Assembly: GCF_030323145.1 (NCBI RefSeq)
Contig: NZ_CP100470.1
Coordinates: 5,125,001-5,189,000 of the forward strand
Length of the DNA stretch: 64,000 nt
Source of the DNA: Mesorhizobium sp. C432A
GTDB lineage: Bacteria; Pseudomonadota; Alphaproteobacteria; Rhizobiales; Rhizobiaceae
Reading direction: 5' to 3'
Position numbers and translations under genes: made by a program. Below the pieces are notes generated by a model. That model was not told the origin of the DNA and did not search any database. It saw only the letters and a list, made by a program, of their open reading frames with translations. Below are positions 9,149-18,429 of this stretch, one piece after another. Each line of letters starts with the position of its first letter. Positions within the stretch are counted from its first letter, which is position 1.

Positions 9149-9583
9149 ATGAGTGGCGACAATTTTCCCGAGAAGGCCGAAATATTCGCCGCCGGGCTGA
9201 TGGTGCAGGCGGTGTGGCCGATCCTGCTGGTGGTCGCGGCTGTGATGGCAGCGCCGGTCATCGGCCTGGTGGCCGAACCGCAGACGACAGCGCTGTCCGC
9301 GGCGGCCTGGCTGGTCGCGGCGGCGAGCGCCGTGGCCACGCTGGCTCTTTCGGCCTTGCTTTTGTTCGATGCGCTGCTGTTCCGGCTGATGGCAAGCCAC
9401 GCCAGCGAGGCCGCCGGGGGTGCCGCGGTCGACGATGTGCTGGCGCGCATGCGCCTGAAATCCACCACTGCCGGCGGCCGCTCGCTCGACCATCGCATGG
9501 CAGGCACGCGCCGCCTGCTGACAAGGCAGCGCATGGCGCTCGCCATGTTTGCTGCGGCATCCCTTTTCGCAGCATTTGTTTGA
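9149..9583 (+). CDS. Small membrane protein of the phospholipid cluster
   Basis: The start at 9149 (MSGDNFPEKAEIF) lies 10 bp after the preceding stop; the longer reading frame from 9095 would overlap the previous gene's repetitive end. The 144-residue product has two strong hydrophobic helices in its first half (about 18-45 and 53-80), a basic middle segment with RRLLTRQRM, and a short hydrophobic C-terminus (MALAMFAAASLFAAFV). I recognise no family. Its place between enzymes suggests an accessory subunit. Confidence 0.7.
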   Translation: MSGDNFPEKAEIFAAGLMVQAVWPILLVVAAVMAAPVIGLVAEPQTTALSAAAWLVAAASAVATLALSALLLFDALLFRLMASHASEAAGGAAVDDVLARMRLKSTTAGGRSLDHRMAGTRRLLTRQRMALAMFAAASLFAAFV

Positions 9584-9586
9584 GCC

Positions 9587-10255
9587 ATGACAAAACTTCA
9601 CCTGCGCGCCAACACCTTCACCTTGCTGCAGACGGTGACGTCGGTCGGCCTGTCGGCGGCGGCCTGGGTGGTAACCGGCGTCAGACCAATCTGGAACGGC
9701 AGCCAGCCGTCGGAGCGGCAGCGCATCTACTTCGCCAACCATGCCAGCCATGGTGATTTCATCCTGCTGTCGGCCTGTCTGAGTGAGAAGGTGCGCGCCC
9801 GGACCCATGCGATCGCGGCGGCCGAATATTGGGGCAAGTCGCGGCTGCGCCGCTTCATCGCGCAGGACATGCTGTCGTCCGTGCTCATCCACCGGCAGTG
9901 GACCGACGAAACGCAACACCCGATCTCGATCATGCTGTCGGTGCTCGACGACGGCCACTCGCTGATCCTGTTTCCCGAAGGCACTCGCAACACGACGGAG
10001 GCGGATCTGCTGCCGTTCCGCTCCGGCCTCTACAATCTGTCGATGGCGCGGCCCGATGTCGAACTCATCCCGTGCTGGATCGAGAACATGTCGCGCGTGC
10101 TGCCCAAGGGCCAGTTCCTGCCGGTGCCGCTTCTGTGCCGCGTCGTCTTCGGTCCGCCGGTGGCGATCGCGCCCGGCGAAGAACGCCGCACCTTCCTCGA
10201 GCGCGCGCGCCAGACGCTGCTGTCGCTCAACCCGCGTCCCGATCGGGACCACTAG
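9587..10255 (+). CDS. 1-acyl-glycerol-3-phosphate acyltransferase (PlsC family)
   Basis: The acyltransferase HX4D motif is in ANHASHGDFILL (about residues 45-50), and the glycerophosphate-binding motif LILFPEGTRNT follows near residue 130. The 222-residue length is normal for PlsC-like enzymes, which acylate lysophosphatidate or another lysolipid on the inner membrane. It begins 3 bp after the preceding stop and precedes the CdsA-like gene, so phosphatidic acid made here could be activated next door. It probably acts in this accessory pathway rather than as the housekeeping enzyme. Confidence 0.9.
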   Translation: MTKLHLRANTFTLLQTVTSVGLSAAAWVVTGVRPIWNGSQPSERQRIYFANHASHGDFILLSACLSEKVRARTHAIAAAEYWGKSRLRRFIAQDMLSSVLIHRQWTDETQHPISIMLSVLDDGHSLILFPEGTRNTTEADLLPFRSGLYNLSMARPDVELIPCWIENMSRVLPKGQFLPVPLLCRVVFGPPVAIAPGEERRTFLERARQTLLSLNPRPDRDH

Positions 10256-10279
10256 CATGACCAGGCAAAGAGACTTCGT

Positions 10280-11224
10280 ATGACACTGCCGCCAATGCAT
10301 GAAACCGTCATCCTGCTGGCCGGCCTGATCTGCGTGCTGACCATGGCGAGCATCGTTGCCGGTATCCTCTCATGGCGGGCGCCGAAGCCGCTGCCCTCGA
10401 CGCTCGTCAACTTGAACCAGCGCATCAACGCCTGGTGGGTGATGGTGCTGGCGATCACCGTCGCCTTCTTCTTCGGCCGCACCGGCATGACCATCCTGTT
10501 TGCGCTGATCTCGTTTGCCGCGCTGCGCGAGTTCGTGACGCTGACGCACAGCCGGCGCAGCGACCACTGGGTGCTGCTCGGCATGTTCGGCATCATCATT
10601 CCCTTCCAGTACTGGCTGGTGTGGACCGCCTGGTACGGGCTCTTCACCATTTTCATCCCTGTCTACTGCTTCCTCTTGATGCCGGCGGTCACCGCGCTCA
10701 ACGGCGACACCGAGCGCTTCCTCGAGCGCGTGTCCGCGCAGCAATGGGCGGTCATGATCTCGGTCTACTGCGTCAGCCATGTGCCGGCGCTGCTGACCCT
10801 CAACGTGCCCGGTTTCGAGGGCCGCAACCTCCTGCTCATCGCCTTCCTGATCATCACCGTGCAAGGCAGCGACGTGCTGCAATACATTTTCGGCAAGCTG
10901 TTCGGCAGGCATCTTCTGTCGCCCTCCGTCTCGCCCTCGAAGACCTGGGAAGGGCTGGGCGGCGGGCTGGTGGCATCGAGCCTTCTCGGCGCGCTGCTGT
11001 CGTTCCTGACGCCGTTCTCGCCGCTGGCGGCGGCAGGCGTCGCCTTCATCGCCTGCCTGATGGGGTTCCTCGGCGGGCTGGTGGCGTCGGCGATCAAGCG
11101 CGACCAGGGCGTCAAGGACTGGGGTCACCTGATCGAGGGTCACGGCGGCATGATGGACCGCGCCGACAGCCTGGTCTTCGCCGCACCGGTGTTCTTCCAC
11201 ATCGTCCGCTATTTCTGGACGTGA
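10280..11224 (+). CDS. Phosphatidate cytidylyltransferase family protein (CdsA/YnbB-like)
   Basis: The 314-residue multi-helix membrane protein carries the CDP-diglyceride synthase C-terminal signature: SPSKTWEGLGGG, then VKDWGHLIEGHGGMMDRADS with conserved acidic residues that bind metal. It should convert phosphatidate and CTP to CDP-diacylglycerol, the donor used by the first gene of the cluster. E. coli YnbB is the matching member of ynbABCD. It ends the forward run and converges on the kinase at 11235 with only 10 bp between stops. Confidence 0.9.
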   Translation: MTLPPMHETVILLAGLICVLTMASIVAGILSWRAPKPLPSTLVNLNQRINAWWVMVLAITVAFFFGRTGMTILFALISFAALREFVTLTHSRRSDHWVLLGMFGIIIPFQYWLVWTAWYGLFTIFIPVYCFLLMPAVTALNGDTERFLERVSAQQWAVMISVYCVSHVPALLTLNVPGFEGRNLLLIAFLIITVQGSDVLQYIFGKLFGRHLLSPSVSPSKTWEGLGGGLVASSLLGALLSFLTPFSPLAAAGVAFIACLMGFLGGLVASAIKRDQGVKDWGHLIEGHGGMMDRADSLVFAAPVFFHIVRYFWT

Positions 11225-11234
11225 GCGAAGCCGT

Positions 11235-12842
11235 TCAATCGCGGATGGCCCGGCCTGCCTGCTGCAGCAATTCGAAGGCGGCGAAGCGCTTGTCGTGCCA
11301 GGGCACGAGGTCGCCACCGGCCGGGCGATAGATGTCGCCGATGCGCGACATGCCGGTCATCGCCGCGATCACATCGGGAAATTTTTGCGCCGCCACCGCA
11401 GCCAATATGGCTGAGCCGAGCAGCACCGGTTCGGGCGAGGTCGAACCGGCGACGGTCAGGCCTGTGGTGTCGGCCAAAAGCTGACGTACCAGCTCGCTTT
11501 GCGCCGCACCGCCGCTGACGACGATAGTGTCGATGGCAATGCCTTTTTTGGCCATCGCCGCCAGGATCTGGCGAACGCCGTAGCCGATGCCCAGCAGGCC
11601 GGCGACATAGAGCGCGACCAGACTGTCGAGGGACGTGTCCATGCCAAGCCCGGCGATCAGGGCCTTGGACTCAGGATCGGCGAAGGGCGAGCGGTTGCCG
11701 AGGAATTCCGGCACGACATGCAGTCCATCGGCTAGGTGCGCTACTGCGGACAGGTCGGCGGACTGTTTCGCCGCCTGCTGACCAAGCCAAGCGGTCAGGC
11801 CGAGACCTTCCGCCTTGGCTTTTGCGGATGCCTCAGCCGTGGCCGGATGGAAAGCGACGAGGTGGTCGATTGCAGCACCCGCCGCCGATTGCCCGCCTTC
11901 ATTGAGCCAAAGCCCCGGCACCATCGAGGAAAAATACGGACCCCAGACGCCGGGCACGAAGGCCGGCTCGCTGGTGCTGGCCATGGTGCAGGCCGAAGTG
12001 CCGAACACATAGGCCATGCGCGACTGCAAGGTGCCGACCGAGCCCTGCCCGCCAACCGTGCCGACTCCCCCGGCATGGGCATCGATCAGGCCGGCCGCAA
12101 CCGGCGTTCCCGGCAGCAGGCCGAGATCGGCCGCGGCGGCCTCAGTCAGGCCTTGGGCAAGCGCGGTGCCGCCCTCGACGATCTCGGTGCCGATGCGGGC
12201 AAAGCCTTCATCGGCGAGCGCGCCGAGGCCGATGGCGCGGAAATAGGCTTCGTCCCAGCGCCGCTCGTGGCCGAGATAGGTCCATTTGCAGGTCAGCGTG
12301 CAGATCGAACGCCCCAGGCTGCCGGTCGAGCGCCAGGTCAGATAGTCGGTGAGGTCGAAGAAATGCTCGGCGGCATCGAAGGTGGCGGGCAGGTTTTCGC
12401 ACAGCCACAACAGCTTCGGCGTTTCCATCTCCGGCGATATGGTGCCGCCGACATAATCGAGCACGGCGTGCTTGCCGGCATTGATGCGCTGCGCCTGATC
12501 GAGCGCACGATGGTCCATCCAGACGATGATGTTGCGCTGGGCATCGCCGGAATGGCCGACCGGCAACGGCGCGCCGTCCTTGCCGACCACGACCAGCGAA
12601 CAGGTGGCGTCGAAGCCGATGCCGGCAATGTCGCGCCCAGCGAGCCCCGACTTGGTCACCGCCTCGCGCACGCTGGCGCAAACCGCACGCCAGATGTCCT
12701 CGCTCGACTGTTCGGCGATTTCGCCGGGCTCGATGAACAGAGCGATGTCGCGCTTCGCCGAGGCAAGCATGGCGCCCTTGCTGTCGAACACCCCCGCCCT
12801 GGCACTGCCAGTGCCGACGTCGATGCCGAGGAAGTGGGACAT
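11235..12842 (-). CDS. FGGY family pentulose kinase, probable D-ribulokinase
   Basis: The 535-residue FGGY kinase opens with the ATPase phosphate-binding loop FLGIDVGTGSARAGVFD and has the C-terminal adenosine-binding motif VVSGGAAQSELVRQLLAD. Length and the internal LIDAHAGGVGTVG segment fit the pentulose kinase subgroup that acts on D-ribulose and similar ketopentoses. It lies just downstream of a ribitol 2-dehydrogenase, whose product is D-ribulose; the pair gives ribitol to D-ribulose to D-ribulose 5-phosphate. The substrate is inferred mainly from this neighbour. Confidence 0.88.
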   Translation of the reverse strand: MSHFLGIDVGTGSARAGVFDSKGAMLASAKRDIALFIEPGEIAEQSSEDIWRAVCASVREAVTKSGLAGRDIAGIGFDATCSLVVVGKDGAPLPVGHSGDAQRNIIVWMDHRALDQAQRINAGKHAVLDYVGGTISPEMETPKLLWLCENLPATFDAAEHFFDLTDYLTWRSTGSLGRSICTLTCKWTYLGHERRWDEAYFRAIGLGALADEGFARIGTEIVEGGTALAQGLTEAAAADLGLLPGTPVAAGLIDAHAGGVGTVGGQGSVGTLQSRMAYVFGTSACTMASTSEPAFVPGVWGPYFSSMVPGLWLNEGGQSAAGAAIDHLVAFHPATAEASAKAKAEGLGLTAWLGQQAAKQSADLSAVAHLADGLHVVPEFLGNRSPFADPESKALIAGLGMDTSLDSLVALYVAGLLGIGYGVRQILAAMAKKGIAIDTIVVSGGAAQSELVRQLLADTTGLTVAGSTSPEPVLLGSAILAAVAAQKFPDVIAAMTGMSRIGDIYRPAGGDLVPWHDKRFAAFELLQQAGRAIRD

Positions 12843-12858
12843 GGGGAACCTCAGAAGT

Positions 12859-12955
12859 TAGGCAGTAGGCAGTAGGCAGTAGGCGAGATGGTCAGCAGTG
12901 AACGGCCAGTTGCAAGAGCCTCTCCCCATTCCCTACTGCCTAATGCCTACTGCCT
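12859..12955. repeat. TAGGCAG heptamer tandem repeat with inverted copy
   Basis: Between the kinase and dehydrogenase genes, 12859-12884 is a tandem run of the 7-mer AGGCAGT (about 3.5 units). 12932-12955 carries the same unit in reverse complement (CTACTGCC, then GCCTACTGCC), ending at the dehydrogenase stop. Together they can fold into a hairpin between the two genes. Function unknown; it could terminate or stabilise the mRNA. Confidence 0.6.
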
Positions 12956-13683
12956 CACAAATCATTGCTCTGCGGCAGGATCACCAGGTCCCGGATGGTG
13001 ACGTTCCGTGGCCTAGTCAGCATGAACAGCACGGCTTCGGCGACCTCGACCGGTTGAATCAGGCCGCCCTTGGCCAGTTCATCCTCAAGCTTGTCCTTCG
13101 GCCAGTCGCTGATCAGCGCTGTCACCACCGGCCCCGGCTGCACCGCGCCGACGCGCAGGCCGTGCGGGGCGACCTGGCGGCGCACCGTATGGACGAAGGC
13201 CTGCACGGCGTGTTTCGACGCTGTGTAGATCGGCTCCCAGACCACGGGCACCAGTCCGGCGATCGAAGACGTGACGATGATGTCGCCGGTCTTGCGTTCG
13301 ACCATATGCGGCAGCACGGCGTGGATGGAACGAAAGACCGCATTGATGTTGAGGTTCAGCATGCGGTCCCACACATCGGGGTCGCCTTCGAGCACCGGGC
13401 CGCCGACATAGGCGCCGGCATTGGCGTGGAAGATATCGAGCGGGCCGGCCTTGTCCAGGATTTGCGGCATCATCGTCGCGACGCTGGCCGGCTTCATCAG
13501 ATCGATCACCAGCGGGATCGCGTCGGGACCGAGTTCGGTGCAGACGCTTTTCAGCGCGTCTTCGGCGCGGTCGACGAGCACAACGCGAACGCCGGCGGCA
13601 ATCAGCGCTCTCGCGCATTCCAGGCCTATGCCCGACGCGGCGCCGGTGATCGCCGCGACCTTTCCACTCAAATCCTGAGCCAT
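12955..13683 (-). CDS. rbtD: Ribitol 2-dehydrogenase (short-chain dehydrogenase)
   Basis: A 242-residue short-chain dehydrogenase with the nucleotide-binding motif [16 protein letters not shown] at the N-terminus, the FHANAG segment, and the active-site YTASKHA (Tyr-x3-Lys) preceded by the catalytic Ser in VTSSIAG. Long stretches match, from memory, the Klebsiella ribitol dehydrogenase ([33 protein letters not shown]). It oxidises ribitol to D-ribulose with NAD. The start at 13683 (MAQDLSGKV) is where that protein begins; upstream codons do not resemble the family. Next to a FGGY kinase and sugar ABC genes. Confidence 0.9.
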   Translation of the reverse strand: MAQDLSGKVAAITGAASGIGLECARALIAAGVRVVLVDRAEDALKSVCTELGPDAIPLVIDLMKPASVATMMPQILDKAGPLDIFHANAGAYVGGPVLEGDPDVWDRMLNLNINAVFRSIHAVLPHMVERKTGDIIVTSSIAGLVPVVWEPIYTASKHAVQAFVHTVRRQVAPHGLRVGAVQPGPVVTALISDWPKDKLEDELAKGGLIQPVEVAEAVLFMLTRPRNVTIRDLVILPQSNDL

Positions 13684-13711
13684 TCTATCCTCGTATCGAT
13701 TGCGGTTGCGT

Positions 13712-14971
13712 TCAGGCGCGGCCGTGGGAAACCCGCGAGCGGCGTGCCAGGGAGTCGACGATGACCGCAATTGCCAGAACGGCGCCGGTGATCATGTAGC
13801 GAAGCGACGATGACAGATCGAGCAAGGTCAGCCCGCTGGCGATCGACTGGATGACGATGATGCCGAGCAGCGCGGAATAGGCGCTGCCACGGCCGCCAAA
13901 CAGGCTGGTGCCGCCTATGACCGCCGCCGCAATGGCGTTGAGGTTGACGTCGCCGGTGCCGGCCTGCTGGCTGGCAGAGGCCAGCCGCGCCGCCGACAGC
14001 ACGCCGCCAAGGGCGGCGAACATCGAGCACATGACGAAGGCGCTGAGGTAGATCGAGCGCACCTTGATGCCGGCGCGGCGCGCCGCTTCGCGGTTGCCGC
14101 CGACGGCGGTCATCGAGCGGCCCCATTGGGTGCGGGTCAGCGCATAGTTCATCGCCACCACCAGGCCGACGAACAGGCCGAACATCCACGGTATGCCGCG
14201 CGCCTGGTTGAGATAGCCGACGATCAGTTCGAGCAGGATGGTCAGGGCGGCGACGCGCACGATGAGGCCGCCGACAGACGGCGCCGACAAATTGACGGCC
14301 CGGCGGCGGCTGACGGTGCGCAGGCCGGCGATCAGCATGACAATGCCGGGCAATGCCGCCAGTGCATAGGACAGCCAGTCCGGCATGACCAGCAACTGGC
14401 CGAAATTCACCAGGTTCGAGCCATAGGGCAGATTGATCGAGCCGGTGGAGCCCAGAATATACAGCTGCAGGCCCAGCACGGCGAGCAAGCCGGCCAGCGT
14501 CGAGACGAAACTCGGCATGCCGAGCCGGTTGAACAGCAAGGCATAGAGCGCGCCGATGAAGCCGCCGACGGCGATCGCGGCGAGGATGGCGAGCGCCACC
14601 GGCCAGCCCTGGTTGACCCACAGCGTGCCGACCATGGCCGAAGCAAAGCCGCTGATCGAGCCGACCGACAGGTCGATCTCACCGACCATCAGCACACAGA
14701 CGATACCGAGCGCGATGACGCCGACGGTCGAGCAGTCGAACAGGAGATTGACCAGATTGCTCGACGAGACGAAGACCGGATTGAGGGCAGTGAACACGCT
14801 CCAGATGATGACCAGTCCGACAATCACCGGCAGCGAGCCGAGGTCGCCGGAGCGGACGCGGTCGAAGAAGGCGCTGATGGCGCCACCAACGCCGGCCTGG
14901 TGCTTGACGCGGACGTCGCTGCGGTCGAGCGCCGTCGACGAGGAGGTGTCCTGCTTGGGCTCCGCGCTCAT
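13712..14971 (-). CDS. Sugar ABC transporter permease (RbsC/FrcC-type), probable ribitol uptake
   Basis: A 419-residue permease of the carbohydrate CUT2 group: about ten hydrophobic helices, with the family motif [19 protein letters not shown] early and the EAA-like loop [20 protein letters not shown] late. The start at 14971 overlaps the ATPase stop by ATGA; reading further upstream would enter the ATPase gene in another frame. It is followed by the ribitol dehydrogenase, so ribitol or a related pentitol is the likely cargo. Confidence 0.9.
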   Translation of the reverse strand: MSAEPKQDTSSSTALDRSDVRVKHQAGVGGAISAFFDRVRSGDLGSLPVIVGLVIIWSVFTALNPVFVSSSNLVNLLFDCSTVGVIALGIVCVLMVGEIDLSVGSISGFASAMVGTLWVNQGWPVALAILAAIAVGGFIGALYALLFNRLGMPSFVSTLAGLLAVLGLQLYILGSTGSINLPYGSNLVNFGQLLVMPDWLSYALAALPGIVMLIAGLRTVSRRRAVNLSAPSVGGLIVRVAALTILLELIVGYLNQARGIPWMFGLFVGLVVAMNYALTRTQWGRSMTAVGGNREAARRAGIKVRSIYLSAFVMCSMFAALGGVLSAARLASASQQAGTGDVNLNAIAAAVIGGTSLFGGRGSAYSALLGIIVIQSIASGLTLLDLSSSLRYMITGAVLAIAVIVDSLARRSRVSHGRA

Positions 14972-15792
14972 GGCCGCTGCTCCTGATTGTTCGCTTGTTC
15001 GGCGGCCTTGCGCCGTTCGGCGCGGCGCGACACTGCATTGTTGGCGGCGCCGGTGATGGCGCTGACCAGTTCCTGGTTCGAGGCGTCGGGTTCGAAGACG
15101 CCGTTGTTGCGGCCGAGCCTGAGCACCACGATGCGATCGGCGACGGCGCGCACGTCCTCCATATTGTGACTGATCATCAGCACGCCGAGCCCACGTTCGC
15201 GCACCCGGTCGATGAGGTTCAGCACTTCCGCCGTCTGGGCGACGCCAAGCGCGGCGGTCGGCTCGTCGAGCAGGATGACCTTGGGGTCGAGCAGCAGCGA
15301 GCGGGCGATCGCCACCGTCTGGCGCTGGCCGCCGGACAGCGAGGCGACCGCCTCGCGGACGCTTGGAATACGCGCCGACAATTCGTTGAGCAGCGTCCAG
15401 GCGCGAATTTCCATCGCCACCTCGTCCAGCCGCAGCGGGTTGAGCTCCTTGCCGAGAAAGATGTTGGCTACGACGTCCAGGTTTTCGCACAGCGCCAGAT
15501 CCTGGAAAACGGTGGCGATGCCGAGCGTCAGCGCGGCGCTCGGGTCGGGCATCGTCACTTGCCTGCCGCGGAAATTGATGGTGCCCGAGCTCGGCTGGTG
15601 GACGCCGGCCAGAATCTTGACCAGCGTCGACTTGCCGGCGCCATTGTCGCCGACCAGCGCCACCACCTCGCCGGCATGGACATCGAGATCGATATCGGTG
15701 AGCGCCGAAACGGCGCCGAAATTCTTCGAGATGCCGCGCAGGCTGAGCACCAGCTCGCCTGCCGAAACCGGTCCGTCAGAGATGTCAGACAT
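14968..15792 (-). CDS. Sugar ABC transporter ATP-binding protein (half-size, FrcA-like)
   Basis: Walker A is GDNGAGKSTLVKIL, the signature is ASLSGGQRQTVAIARS, and Walker B is KVILLDEPTAAL. The 274-residue protein holds a single nucleotide-binding domain, unlike the duplicated RbsA of about 500 residues, so it should work as a homodimer like FrcA-type ATPases. The start at 15792 (MSDISDGPV) has GGAAAGG upstream and is preferred over 15822. The C-terminus is basic and Gln/Asn-rich. Confidence 0.92.
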   Translation of the reverse strand: MSDISDGPVSAGELVLSLRGISKNFGAVSALTDIDLDVHAGEVVALVGDNGAGKSTLVKILAGVHQPSSGTINFRGRQVTMPDPSAALTLGIATVFQDLALCENLDVVANIFLGKELNPLRLDEVAMEIRAWTLLNELSARIPSVREAVASLSGGQRQTVAIARSLLLDPKVILLDEPTAALGVAQTAEVLNLIDRVRERGLGVLMISHNMEDVRAVADRIVVLRLGRNNGVFEPDASNQELVSAITGAANNAVSRRAERRKAAEQANNQEQRP

Positions 15793-15836
15793 GGTGGCAA
15801 ACCTTTCCGGATGGACGGTCAAGAGTGACTGCGAAC

Positions 15837-15863
15837 TTCCGGCCGCCGCAAGGGCGGCCGGAA
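15837..15863. terminator. GC hairpin between binding-protein and ATPase genes
   Basis: A perfect 11-bp stem (TTCCGGCCGCC and GGCGGCCGGAA) encloses a 5-nt loop. It lies in the 150-bp gap between the binding-protein gene and the downstream ATPase gene, where an intercistronic hairpin usually keeps binding-protein mRNA more abundant. There is no long U tract, so attenuation or RNA stabilisation is as likely as termination. Confidence 0.5.
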
Positions 15864-15893
15864 AGCAGGATCAGGATTCTAGGTCATCCTTTT

Positions 15894-15941
15894 ATGCATG
15901 TCTTATCCCAAAACCGCTGCGCGATTTTGGGCGACCTGCAT
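15894..15941. repeat. Rhizobial intergenic hairpin repeat (CCCAAAAC...TTTTGGG)
   Basis: The element starts ATGCATGTC, contains CCCAAAA and TTTTGGG arms around CCGCTGCGCGA, and ends GACCTGCAT. I recognise this as a very common intergenic repeat in rhizobial genomes. It sits 2 bp from the binding-protein stop and may add to the intercistronic structure. Confidence 0.65.
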
Positions 15942-15943
15942 TG

Positions 15944-17008
15944 TCACTTTGTGATGCCGAGCTTCTTGCAGCCTTCGGCATAGCGGTCGACGCAGAGCTC
16001 TTCGGCGGTGTTGATCTTCTTGTCGATGATCTCGGCCTTGAGGTTTTCCTGCGTCACCACCGCCGGCGTGAACAGCTGCGATGGGGTGTCGTAGAGGGTC
16101 ATTTCGGCCTTCGGCGTCTCGCCCGACAGAAGCTGGACGGCGACGTTGGCGGCAGCCGCCGCAACGATCTCGCTCGGCTTGGAGATGGTGTTGTACTGAT
16201 CGCCGGCGATGATCAGCTGCAGTGCGGCGATCGTCGCGTCGTTGCCGGTCACCGGCGGTACCGGATCGACACCGGCGGCCTTGAAGGCGGCGATGGCGCC
16301 ACCACCGGTGCCGTCATTGGCCGCAACGACGCCGACGATCTGCGTGGAGAAGCGGGTGATCTGGCCGCTTGCCCATTGCTGCGCCTTCGGCGGCGCCCAT
16401 TCCGGCGTGTCGTATTCGGCAAGGATCTTGTAGCCGCTGTTGTCGAGGCTGGAATGGATGCCCTTCTTGATCAGCCCGGCGGCCGCGTCGGTCGGCGATC
16501 CGTTGATCTGCAGCAGGCCGCCGCTGGCGGGGTCGACCTTCAGCGCCTTGAGGTGTTCGACGAGCGAGTCGGCAATGGCCTTGCCGATGCCTTCATTGTT
16601 GAACGAGACGTAGAAGTCGGCAGGTGCGGTCGGGATCGGGCGATCATAGGCGATGACCTTGACGCCCTGGCTCTGCGCCAGCTTGACCAGCGAGGCGGCG
16701 GCGGTCGAGTCGACGGGGTCAAGCACGATCGCCTTGGCGCCTTGCGAGATCACCGAGTTGAACTGCTGCTGCTGGCGCGAGGCGTCGGCATCGGCGTTCT
16801 GATAGATCACCTTGCAGCCGGGGCAGAGTTTTTTCATCTCGGCGACGAAGCCGGGATAGTCGTGCTGCTCGTAGCGCGTCGAGGCCTGGTCGGGCATCAA
16901 GAAGGCGACCGTGGCGTCGGTAACCGGGGCGGCAAAGGCAGCGGTGCCGCCAAGAAGAGAAAGAGTGAGCGCGATGGCTCCCGTCGATTTCCAGGCAAAT
17001 CTGGTCAT
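15944..17008 (-). CDS. Sugar ABC transporter substrate-binding protein (RbsB-like)
   Basis: A 354-residue periplasmic binding protein with an N-terminal signal peptide (basic start MTRFAWK, hydrophobic core, cleavage after AFA). The mature part has the RbsB-type layout: VAFLMPDQASTRYEQHDYPG at the first lobe, KAIVLDPVDSTAAASLV and VIAYDRPI near the hinge, and VVAANDGTGGGAIAAFKA in the second lobe. It is first in the ribitol-type transporter operon. The sugar is inferred from the downstream dehydrogenase and kinase. Confidence 0.93.
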   Translation of the reverse strand: MTRFAWKSTGAIALTLSLLGGTAAFAAPVTDATVAFLMPDQASTRYEQHDYPGFVAEMKKLCPGCKVIYQNADADASRQQQQFNSVISQGAKAIVLDPVDSTAAASLVKLAQSQGVKVIAYDRPIPTAPADFYVSFNNEGIGKAIADSLVEHLKALKVDPASGGLLQINGSPTDAAAGLIKKGIHSSLDNSGYKILAEYDTPEWAPPKAQQWASGQITRFSTQIVGVVAANDGTGGGAIAAFKAAGVDPVPPVTGNDATIAALQLIIAGDQYNTISKPSEIVAAAAANVAVQLLSGETPKAEMTLYDTPSQLFTPAVVTQENLKAEIIDKKINTAEELCVDRYAEGCKKLGITK

Positions 17009-17236
17009 TTCGATAGCTCCGTTTCAAGGAATGGTTTCATGAAGCCTTGGACACCACATGGCGCCGGGCCTTGACTGCAGTCGGCTGTTGCGAGGAACAA
17101 CGGAGCACTTGATCCGTGCTGCGCATCCTCTTGATATCTCTGGATTTCGGGACAAGCGATCTCCAGCACGGGGCGCCTCCAACGCACCCCGCGTTCTTAC
17201 CTCAGTAAATGTCTAGGCTCCTCCCGGTCCTCCCTG

Positions 17237-18121
17237 TTAGGCGGCAATCTCCGCGCTGACGTTTTCCGCCAGCAGGGCCCTGAAGCGCGAAGGCGACATG
17301 CCTTTCTGGGTCAGGAACTGGCGGTTGAAATTCGAGATGTTGTTGTAGCCGGCGGCGTAGCAGATCTCGGTGATCGGCATGTCGGCCTCGCTCATCAGCA
17401 ACTGGCAGGCAAGGTTGATGCGCAGCCGGTTGACGTACTGAACCAGCGCCATGCCGGTATGACGGCGGAAGCTGCGCGAAAACGCGCTCGGGCTGCGCCC
17501 GGCAATCGCCGCCAGATCGCTTTCGCTGAACGGCTCGGTCAGGTTGGCGTTGATAAAGGCAAGCGCCTTGTTGACGCCGGCCGACATGAAGCCTGAGGGA
17601 TCCGGCAGATAGCTGGCGCTGGTCAGCGTCCGTACATCGGCGGCGCGGCTCAGAATATCGATCAGCTCCATGAACAGCGCGATGCGGCGAACGCCTTGCG
17701 CCTCGACCAGTTCGGCCAGCACAGGTGCGGCGAGCTTGGCGGTAGCGGTGGAGAACAGCGCGCCGCGGCGGCTGAGCTCGAGAATGTTTTCACAACCGGC
17801 AAGTTCCGGCAACGCGGCGGTGGCGTCTGCGATGAACTCTTGCGAGAATTGCACGACGCGGCCGCGCAGCGGCACGCTGGCGCCTGCCGGCACGTCGCTG
17901 ACCCAGTTGTGCGGCAGGTTCGGGCCGGTGAGCACGAGATTGCCGGGCTCGAACTCGCCGATGAAGTCACCGACGAAATAATGGCCCGTGGTGGCGACGA
18001 CGTGATGGATTTCGTATTCGGGGTGGAAGTGCCAGCGCACCGTGTGGAAGGGGTAGCCGTGGGCCCAGGCCTTGAACGACTCGCCGCGTCTGATCTGGAC
18101 GACTTCCAAGTCCGGATTCAT
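17237..18121 (-). CDS. AraC family transcriptional regulator
   Basis: A 294-residue protein with an N-terminal cupin-type sensing domain (HFHPEYEIHHVV, GNLVLTGPNLPHNW) and a C-terminal pair of helix-turn-helices typical of AraC (ESDLAAIAGRSPSAFSRSFR and PITEICYAAGYNNISNFNRQF). The start at 18121 (MNPDLEVVQIR) is chosen because upstream codons read as non-coding sequence. It lies between the transporter operon and the divergent dehydrogenase at 18430 and probably activates one or both in response to the sugar. Confidence 0.93.
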   Translation of the reverse strand: MNPDLEVVQIRRGESFKAWAHGYPFHTVRWHFHPEYEIHHVVATTGHYFVGDFIGEFEPGNLVLTGPNLPHNWVSDVPAGASVPLRGRVVQFSQEFIADATAALPELAGCENILELSRRGALFSTATAKLAAPVLAELVEAQGVRRIALFMELIDILSRAADVRTLTSASYLPDPSGFMSAGVNKALAFINANLTEPFSESDLAAIAGRSPSAFSRSFRRHTGMALVQYVNRLRINLACQLLMSEADMPITEICYAAGYNNISNFNRQFLTQKGMSPSRFRALLAENVSAEIAA

Positions 18122-18429
18122 GTCAGTTCCTCCCGGCGCCGGTCCGGTCATGCGACCAGTTGCAGTGCCATCTCCCGCAGGCCGCGTTTGCCGCTCTCTG
18201 CAGTGATCGAAGCTTAGGCGGCAATTCATGCAGCCGCCACCACGGTGTGTCCACCTCACTGATACTTTTTTGACGTTTTTGTGGTCAAGGCGATACGTTT
18301 GCGAGTACGCGGGAGAGATCAGGCCCCGCTTGCGAGACGGTAACGACGCAAACGTGTCGCCGGCGACGAGAGCTGGTCGTTCGATTTCGGCTCCGTCACA
18401 GTGATAGTATGCAAAAGGAGCGGATCGGC
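18122..18429. other. Divergent intergenic region, AraC gene / iron dehydrogenase
   Basis: 308 bp without a gene. It contains TTGAC and GTCAA 9 bp apart within an AT-rich patch near 18268-18287, and a forward TTGACG/ATACGT pair with 17-bp spacing that could be a promoter for the gene at 18430. A GATAC sequence flanks the patch on both sides. These are candidate AraC sites only. Confidence 0.35.

Noticed and set aside
15212..17074. 620-residue forward reading frame
   Set aside because: It is antisense to the sugar ABC ATPase and binding-protein genes, is rich in Arg/Asp/His as expected for a shadow of GC-rich coding DNA, and has no domain signs.
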